A stretch of DNA of 28,721 bases, from assembly GCA_020345705.1 (NCBI GenBank), contig CP070766.1, forward strand, positions 908,070-936,790. Direction: 5' to 3'. The stretch's first letter is position 1. The number at the start of each line of letters is the position of its first letter. This stretch comes from Candidatus Zixiibacteriota bacterium. Its GTDB lineage: Bacteria; Zixibacteria; MSB-5A5; GN15; PGXB01. Under the pieces are notes generated by a model. The model was not told the origin of the DNA, ran no database searches, and saw only the letters and a list, made by a program, of their open reading frames with translations. Below are positions 22,948-28,721 of the stretch, in pieces. Position numbers and translations under genes: made by a program.

Positions 22948-25900
22948 CGGGACCAGTTTCGAGTTTAAATCGGTCTCGACAACTTCGCCGTGGAAGCTCG
23001 CAAACGATGCTTCAACCAGAGAGATGTTTCCGGACCCGGTGTAGCCGATGCTGAGCAGATCGCCGACCCCTCCGGCGATAGCCGCGCCCGGATCAAAGCT
23101 GTAGATCAGGACTCTGAGTTCGCTATCGCGTGCCGAGTATGCAATGTGCATGTTCTCAGCCATTTCACCCGGCGTCGGTATTTCGGGGATGATACCGTCA
23201 TACCGGAATATAAGCAGTCCGGCCCCAAGCGGACAATCGGCATCGGCGTGAAGCGTAAGCGAATTGCCGTCGTCATGAACCGCCAGGTCAAGCTTCAGCT
23301 TATCCGGGGAGACTTTCGGAATCCGATCGGCATCACCGACGACCACGCGGACCAGATAAACCAGATCGGCGATAGTCAGTGTATATCCGTCGGCGTTGAC
23401 ATCGGTTGCCGCAATCTGTCCGTCAACGTTCTCCGTGAAGGCCGACAGACCGTAAATGAAATAATTTGTAAAAACAACCGCGTCGGCGATTTCGTAGGCA
23501 ACACCGTTCAGGTTGACGTCGCCGCGGGCGTCAATGGAATCGGGGTGCTTGACACAGATGCCGCCGTTATGGAAGTAAACGCAGCGAATCGGCGAAATCT
23601 CATCGCCGACAAGACAGCTGTCCCCGGCGCCGAAACCAATAGGTCGATTATCTTCAGGGAATAGTATATCATCAGCCTCGTCCCAGATCAGGTCGCCGGA
23701 GGCATTGTATATTCTCGATTCTATGTACTGCTCGGTCCCGCTGGGACTGGCGAAAGAGTTGTCGCCGCAGTCGATCCAGAAGAAGTAGATCGGCAGGAAC
23801 AGACCGCCGAGGTTCTGGTTGTTGGCGACCAGCATTTGCATTGTGGCCAGCACGCCCTGAGGATCCAGCTGATCTTCCGGCGGGTGAAACGGACCGTTGT
23901 TGATGTCGGCGATACCGACAATCCTGACCAGCATGGAGGGGCATCCCGGGCAATCTTCCTGCAGCAGCCGATGCGTGAAATATTCCCACCCGGCAATGGT
24001 GTCGCTCTTGAGGGCATACTGGAATGACATGACCGATGCATCATAAGCAACCAGGAGATCAAAGCCGCCGATCGGGTCAAGAGTTTGCACGACCAGATTG
24101 ACCGGAACACTCGAACCGACCACAACGCAGGAGTCAGTTTCAATCGCCAGGTCAACGCATACCGAACAGATCGGCGACGGATACACGGTTACGGAAAATA
24201 AACCGGTGTCGGCGCTACAGCCGTCGGTGGCCTCAAAGCAGAATTCGTAGGTCGTGTCGGTTATCTCCGGCGTGAAGCAGACCGTGCCACTGTCGTCACG
24301 ATAAGGGGTGAATTCACCCGGTCCGCAGACCTGGGTGATCGTCACGGGGTCTCCCTCGGCATCAACGGCAAAGATGCCGTCAAGGCATATCTGACCGGTG
24401 TCATCCTCGCACCATGTTATCAGGGTGTCGGCGGGAACGGTGAGTTCCGGGGTCATGTTGCCGATAACACTTATCGTCAGCTCGCAGGTATCAGCTCCGC
24501 AGGCGGAAGTCGCGACGACCCTAGTCTCATAGTCTCCGGATTCGGAAATCGGAATACACACCATGCCGCCGCTGTAGGATCCTTCGGGAAGCACCGTTAC
24601 CTCCACGCCGGACCCGATGACGTCGACATGGAAGCAGATTTCCGAAACCTCTGTCAGGCAGACGAGGGTGTCGAAGTCTCCCGGGCATACCAGCTCGGGA
24701 ACCTGGTTTATAACTACGTTGACCTGAACCACACACGTGTCAACGCTGCACGGAGTTTCCGCAATGATGGTTATATGATATTGGCCCGACGTATCGGCAT
24801 AGAAGGTCAGCTTCTTCGTGGCGAAGTCGTAAACGCCTATCGGCGTAATTGTCAGTGTTGCCGAAGGCGGACTGATCGGCACAAGTGCTGAAACCGGGCC
24901 GGGTGAACAGAGCGAAGCACTTATCGGCAGATCGGGACACATGATCTCGACATACTCATCAAAGGCGACGTTGACCGTGATCGTACACGTGTCGGCGCCG
25001 CAGACTTCAGAGGCAATCACCGTTATTTCGTAACTGCCGGCGGTATCGGCATAGAAACAGATCTGTCCGTCGGCATAAATGCCGAATGACACACTGACCT
25101 CGACGCTCGACGGGGTAACCGTCAACGGGAGACAGATCTGGCCGGGGTCGCACAGTCTCTCGGCGAAGGGCTCGCTCGGACAGTCGATCACAGCCACATC
25201 GCCAGTGGTTACGGTGATGCAGACCTCATCGCTTCCCGAAGCTCCGCATTCATCATAGGCAGTAACAGTCAGACAGTATGTTCCCGGAACGGTCGGAGTG
25301 AAACATAGCATTCCTGTCTGAATATCATAAAATCCGGTCGGTGAAACGGTGACCGAGTCAATTTCATTATCGGAGTCGAGCACCGCAGCCAGACGACAGA
25401 TTTCCTGGAAATCACACTGGAAATATGTGGTATCATTGCCGGCATCTACCGTGGGCGGCGCATTAAATCCAACCGTGACGTTGAATTCGCAGGTATCGGC
25501 CCCGCAATCAGTCTCAGCAATTATGGTGAGAGAATATATGCCGGCGGTATCTGCGGCAAAGCATAGACTGCCGTTTTCATAGTTGCCGATGGGCAGAACG
25601 GAAACCTGGGAATATTCCGGAGTGACCTCAACCGGGACGCAGGCCGTTCCGGCATCGCACAGGAAGACTGATGTATCCGGAGGACAGGCAATCTGCGGCG
25701 GCTGCCCGATCTCAACTACAATTTCGATTTCGCACGTGTCCGTACCACACAGGGCATCGGCGACGACCTGAATTATATAAATACCGGAAGTGTCAGCCAT
25801 GAAGCAGAGATAACCGTCTTCGTAGGTACCGTAGGAAGTTGACACGACAGCGGATGCCGGGGTTATATCCAGCAGATAACACAGCGTTTCCGGCTGGCAT

Positions 25901-28721
25901 ATAGTGAAACTCAATTGCCCGAGAGGACAGTCAATTGCGGCCGGCTCTTCAATGGTCAATGTCACAATTGAGGTATCAGCTGCGCTTTCGCCACATTCGT
26001 CAACGGCCGTCGTGATTATGGAGTATGTCCCGGCGGCTTCAGGAAGGAAACAGACGGTACCTGTAACGGGATCATATATTCCAAGATTAGCTGCAACGCT
26101 CTGCACGTTGTCTTCCTGATCAATGACATCGACATTGACACAGATTTCTTCAAGATCAAATGAGCACTGGATGACCGATGTGTCGCTGGCTGATACGACT
26201 ATCGGACATGTGTTCAAGACTATATCTATGACAAGCGTGTCGAATGTCCTGGCGTGACAGCAGTCGACGGCGGTAATGATGATCTCGTAGCTGCCGGGCT
26301 CCTGAGCGTCGATGCACACAAAGCCGTCCTGGTATTCCCCGCCGACCACGTAGACTGAATCCAGATCATCGTCTTGATCGACAATAGAAACCGGGACGCA
26401 GATTGGGGCGCGCTGCTGGCAGGTTATGATGGTCGTATCCGGGCCGGCGTCAACATCGGGAGGATGGTTTAACCGGACATTAACCTGCACGGTATCCTGG
26501 TCAATCATTCCGCATGAATCGGCTGCCGTTATGACTAATACATACATACCTGCATCGGTGGGAAGAAAGCAAACGGTACCATTATCAGGATCGTATGTGC
26601 CGGACGGCAAAACTGATACTGCGAGCACATTGTTGTCCGGATCGGGAATATCAACCGGGAAACAGACCTCCGAAGGCTCGCACAGGAAAGTGTCAATGAC
26701 AGCCTCCGCGACGATCTCCGGAGGACTGTTTAGGGTGACGGTAACCACCGTCGAGTCCAGATCCGCGGCGCCGCAGCCGTCAAGAGCCCGGATCTTAATC
26801 ACATATTCTCCTGACGTTGCCGGTGTGAAACAGACACGGTTCGTGATCGGATTGTATGTTGCCCCGCCAGAGGCGGAAACACTGACGACATTATTATCGG
26901 CGTCGCTGATGCCGACCGGGATACAGATTTCGCCGATCTCGCAAACCGTCATATTCATATCCGGGGGCATGATCACAAGTGGCTTGGAATTCATCGTAAC
27001 ATCAACACTGAACGTGCAGCTATCGGCCCCACACTCATTCTCCACGACGATCTTCAAGTTCTTTTCAACGGAACAGTTGGTGTAGAAGCAGATGGTGCCC
27101 TGTTGAGAGTCGTACCAAGCCGACTGCGGGAAAATAGTGACGTCAGCACCTATAGGAATACCGCCCACCGCGAAACACAGGGTATCCGGATCACAGATGA
27201 AGACCGATGTATCACCCGGGCAGATGAGACTGAACGGCTCACCGGCTATAACTGTGACAACGGTAGTATCCTGGTCCGTGGCTTCGCAGGCGTCGATGGC
27301 CGTGACGATGACGACGTAGGTTCCTTCCTCAGTCGGTGTGAAACAAATCTGGTCGTTTTCGTAGGTGCCGATATTGGTAGACACCGATACGACGTTGTCA
27401 TCGATATCGGTGACGCTCACCGGCAGACAGATCGGTCCCCAGAGACAGGTTATAACCGAAGTATCCGGTGCAGACACGACCTGTGGCGGGCTGTTGAGGA
27501 CAACTTCCATGACCACGAATGCGGAATCTGCCTCAAGGCATTCATCCGTTGCTGTGACTGTCAGAACGTAAGTCCCGGATTCGGTCGGCGTAAAGCAGAC
27601 TGAGCTGGTAGACTCATTATAATAACCCTGGGGAGATACATTTATATCAATGATATTGTTGTCAATATCGGAGATGCTGACAGGGACACATATCTCTTCA
27701 GGCTCGCAAAGGAATATCGGTCCGTTAATTTTATTCACCGGCGTTGTCACGGTCGGAGGCGAATTCATAGTGACGCTAATCGTAAAGGAGCAACTGTCCG
27801 CATGGCATCCGCTCTCCGCGATCACTGCTATCTCTTTGTCTTCAGTGGAGTCGAGAGTGCAGCATATGGTGTGATTAAGATCATCGTACCATGCTGATTC
27901 CGGCGTGACTATCACTGATGCGCCGTCCGGAATACCCTGAATGGGGAAGCAGATGGTGTCGGGTTCACAGAGGAACAGTGAGGTATCACCGGGACAGGTT
28001 ATCTCGAACGGTTCCTCAATAGTCACATTCAGGATAACCTGACAGGTATCGGACCCGCACTCGGCGTCCGCGATAATATCGATTGGATAGGTTCCCGAGG
28101 TGTCGGCAGGAAAGCACAGTCGCCCGTCGGCGTAGGAGCCAAACGAGGCCGATACGACAACATCGGGCGGCGTTATGCTTATCGGCAGACAAATCTGTCC
28201 CGGCTGGCACAGAAACGTATCGATTGGTGCCGTCGGGCAGTCTATCCAGGGGCCTTGACGAAGACGGACGTCGAAAGAGACGTAACATGTGTCGGCGCCG
28301 CATTCGGTTTCGGCGATGACTTGTATGACATACATGCCCGACGTGTCGGCGTAGAAACACAACTGGCCCTCGGCGTAAGTGCCGTAGGACGTCGTCACGG
28401 TCGCACCGGCCGGTGATATCTCAAGCGGGAAACAGACCTGTTCCGGCTCGCAGAGATAAATATTGGCCGGATCAATGGGGCAGGTTATGCTCGCCGGTTC
28501 CTCGATCGTTATATCTATCGATATGTTGCACGTGTCCGAACCGCAGTTGCTGGCGGCGACTACTTCAATCGTATATGTTCCGCTCGTATCAGCCATAAAG
28601 CACAGCGTACCGTCGGCGTATGTTCCGAACGATGTCGAGACGGCCGCATCGGCAGGTGTTATCTCCAGCGGTAGACAGAATTCCTGTGGACTGCACAGCA
28701 GAGTATCCAGCGGTCCTTCCG
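22672..28721 (-). CDS. Giant secreted Ig-like repeat protein with cohesin-like, dockerin and FlgD/sorting-type tail (5' end outside window)
   Basis: At least 2015 residues; the frame is still open at the window edge, so the signal peptide is not seen. The M at 28596 is internal to a repeat. Order: eighteen 81-91-residue Cys-rich Ig-like repeats (24169-28721), a cohesin-like beta domain (about 23677-24168), a type I dockerin-like EF-hand pair (23326-23529), and a second small beta domain. The C-terminal module has SQNYPNPFNPMTSIDL, GRVVRQ, VVWNGRDNGGQSVASGIYLYK and KMTILK. That end resembles FlgD Ig-like / type IX secretion sorting domains. The protein is probably surface-exposed or secreted, structural or adhesive; no catalytic domain is seen. 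Even Cys counts per repeat suggest disulfides. Confidence 0.88.
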   Translation of the reverse strand, partial: EGPLDTLLCSPQEFCLPLEITPADAAVSTSFGTYADGTLCFMADTSGTYTIEVVAASNCGSDTCNISIDITIEEPASITCPIDPANIYLCEPEQVCFPLEISPAGATVTTSYGTYAEGQLCFYADTSGMYVIQVIAETECGADTCYVSFDVRLRQGPWIDCPTAPIDTFLCQPGQICLPISITPPDVVVSASFGSYADGRLCFPADTSGTYPIDIIADAECGSDTCQVILNVTIEEPFEITCPGDTSLFLCEPDTICFPIQGIPDGASVIVTPESAWYDDLNHTICCTLDSTEDKEIAVIAESGCHADSCSFTISVTMNSPPTVTTPVNKINGPIFLCEPEEICVPVSISDIDNNIIDINVSPQGYYNESTSSVCFTPTESGTYVLTVTATDECLEADSAFVVMEVVLNSPPQVVSAPDTSVITCLWGPICLPVSVTDIDDNVVSVSTNIGTYENDQICFTPTEEGTYVVIVTAIDACEATDQDTTVVTVIAGEPFSLICPGDTSVFICDPDTLCFAVGGIPIGADVTIFPQSAWYDSQQGTICFYTNCSVEKNLKIVVENECGADSCTFSVDVTMNSKPLVIMPPDMNMTVCEIGEICIPVGISDADNNVVSVSASGGATYNPITNRVCFTPATSGEYVIKIRALDGCGAADLDSTVVTVTLNSPPEIVAEAVIDTFLCEPSEVCFPVDIPDPDNNVLAVSVLPSGTYDPDNGTVCFLPTDAGMYVLVITAADSCGMIDQDTVQVNVRLNHPPDVDAGPDTTIITCQQRAPICVPVSIVDQDDDLDSVYVVGGEYQDGFVCIDAQEPGSYEIIITAVDCCHARTFDTLVIDIVLNTCPIVVSASDTSVIQCSFDLEEICVNVDVIDQEDNVQSVAANLGIYDPVTGTVCFLPEAAGTYSIITTAVDECGESAADTSIVTLTIEEPAAIDCPLGQLSFTICQPETLCYLLDITPASAVVSTSYGTYEDGYLCFMADTSGIYIIQVVADALCGTDTCEIEIVVEIGQPPQIACPPDTSVFLCDAGTACVPVEVTPEYSQVSVLPIGNYENGSLCFAADTAGIYSLTIIAETDCGADTCEFNVTVGFNAPPTVDAGNDTTYFQCDFQEICRLAAVLDSDNEIDSVTVSPTGFYDIQTGMLCFTPTVPGTYCLTVTAYDECGASGSDEVCITVTTGDVAVIDCPSEPFAERLCDPGQICLPLTVTPSSVEVSVSFGIYADGQICFYADTAGSYEITVIASEVCGADTCTITVNVAFDEYVEIMCPDLPISASLCSPGPVSALVPISPPSATLTITPIGVYDFATKKLTFYADTSGQYHITIIAETPCSVDTCVVQVNVVINQVPELVCPGDFDTLVCLTEVSEICFHVDVIGSGVEVTVLPEGSYSGGMVCIPISESGDYETRVVATSACGADTCELTISVIGNMTPELTVPADTLITWCEDDTGQICLDGIFAVDAEGDPVTITQVCGPGEFTPYRDDSGTVCFTPEITDTTYEFCFEATDGCSADTGLFSVTVYPSPICSVCVDLAIETDSCVVVGSSVPVNLVVQTLDPIGGFDLLVAYDASVMSFQYALKSDTIAGWEYFTHRLLQEDCPGCPSMLVRIVGIADINNGPFHPPEDQLDPQGVLATMQMLVANNQNLGGLFLPIYFFWIDCGDNSFASPSGTEQYIESRIYNASGDLIWDEADDILFPEDNRPIGFGAGDSCLVGDEISPIRCVYFHNGGICVKHPDSIDARGDVNLNGVAYEIADAVVFTNYFIYGLSAFTENVDGQIAATDVNADGYTLTIADLVYLVRVVVGDADRIPKVSPDKLKLDLAVHDDGNSLTLHADADCPLGAGLLIFRYDGIIPEIPTPGEMAENMHIAYSARDSELRVLIYSFDPGAAIAGGVGDLLSIGYTGSGNISLVEASFASFHGEVVETDLNSKLVPDQFMISQNYPNPFNPMTSIDLSLPVACHWQITIFNINGRVVRQFEGDADPGIVTVVWNGRDNGGQSVASGIYLYKVDAGGFTATRKMTILK
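23326..23529 (-). other. Dockerin-like Ca-binding domain within the giant protein
   Basis: Two EF-hand-type loops, DVNLNGVAYEIAD and DVNADGYTLTIAD, each followed by a hydrophobic helix (VVFTNYFIYG and LVYLVRVVVG). This is the duplicated type I dockerin pattern. The first loop has non-acidic residues at some Ca positions, so it may be the weaker site. Confidence 0.75.
24169..28721 (-). repeat. Tandem Cys-rich Ig-like repeat array, 18 units in two classes
   Basis: Units of 81-91 codons. Class A (six Cys) follows CP...LC-P--ICLP--ITP, then SFG-YADG-LCF-ADTSG-Y, then ECGADTC. Class B (four Cys) lacks the first CP, carries 'D-DNNV' Ca-binding-like acid clusters, then VCFTPT--GTY and D-CG----D, and usually ends LNSPP. 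Reading from the N-terminus the order is A, A, A, A', B, B, A', B, B, B, B, A, A, B, A, A, A, and a final divergent B-like unit. A' units share a Ser-Ala-Trp-Tyr-Asp insertion. Confidence 0.85.

Noticed and set aside
28594..28596. Start codon of the giant repeat protein
   Set aside because: The reading frame continues upstream to the window edge with a matching class A repeat, so this Met is internal.
24169..28721. Periodic DNA repeats resembling a CRISPR or satellite array
   Set aside because: The period is about 245-270 bp, the frame is open throughout and the similarity is at protein level; there are no short direct repeats with unique spacers.

Overview
The window looks like a chromosomal segment of a Gram-negative bacterium: it encodes outer-membrane beta-barrels ending in Phe, a lipoprotein, and a giant secreted protein with a C-terminal FlgD-like / sorting-type tail. 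The combination of an 'NYPNPFNP' tail, cohesin-like plus dockerin modules, an HTH-TM RodZ-like protein and a fused double activase of the 2-hydroxyacyl-CoA dehydratase type suggests an uncultured anaerobic FCB-superphylum lineage such as candidate phylum Zixibacteria. That placement is inference from gene style, not a phylogenetic result. There is no sign of a phage, transposon, CRISPR array, tRNA or rRNA.

Layout. (1) 2-3094, plus strand: the tail of a class IV aminotransferase, then a promoter and a three-gene envelope operon (YjbH-like barrel, Tyr-rich lipoprotein, FadL/PorV-like barrel). It ends in a hairpin shared with the convergent creatininase gene. (2) 3145-8679, minus strand: three transcription groups. 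Read in the direction of transcription they are trxA, a CoA-binding protein and a tiny membrane ORF with an in-frame UGA; then rhomboid protease, a pseudo-receiver protein and ccdA, from a near-consensus promoter; then a degenerate DUF2064 transferase and a creatininase-family hydrolase, from their own promoter. (3) 8739-14583, minus strand: a 1394-residue fused activase/DUF2229/HgdB-like protein followed 4 nt later by a DUF885 peptidase-like protein. (4) 14714-22606, plus strand: a tight eight-gene housekeeping operon, dtd-maf-rodZ-like-GT9 half-like-smc-ftsY-yjbQ-rlmH, with overlaps and two TTG starts behind strong ribosome binding sites. (5) 22672-28721, minus strand: a giant extracellular protein cut by the window end, made of 18 visible Cys-rich Ig-like repeats, then cohesin-like, dockerin and sorting-like domains.

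How the parts relate. Region 4 combines translation quality control and rRNA modification (Dtd, RlmH), chromosome condensation (SMC), membrane targeting (FtsY) and cell shape/division (RodZ, Maf). Region 2 leans toward thiol redox chemistry and membranes (thioredoxin, CcdA, rhomboid). The small ORF at 7722-7898 sits there and reads as a possible Sec-x4-Cys membrane selenoprotein; this is the most interesting hypothesis in the window. The Cys-rich giant protein would need disulfide handling in the envelope, but no direct link to the CcdA/thioredoxin genes can be shown here.
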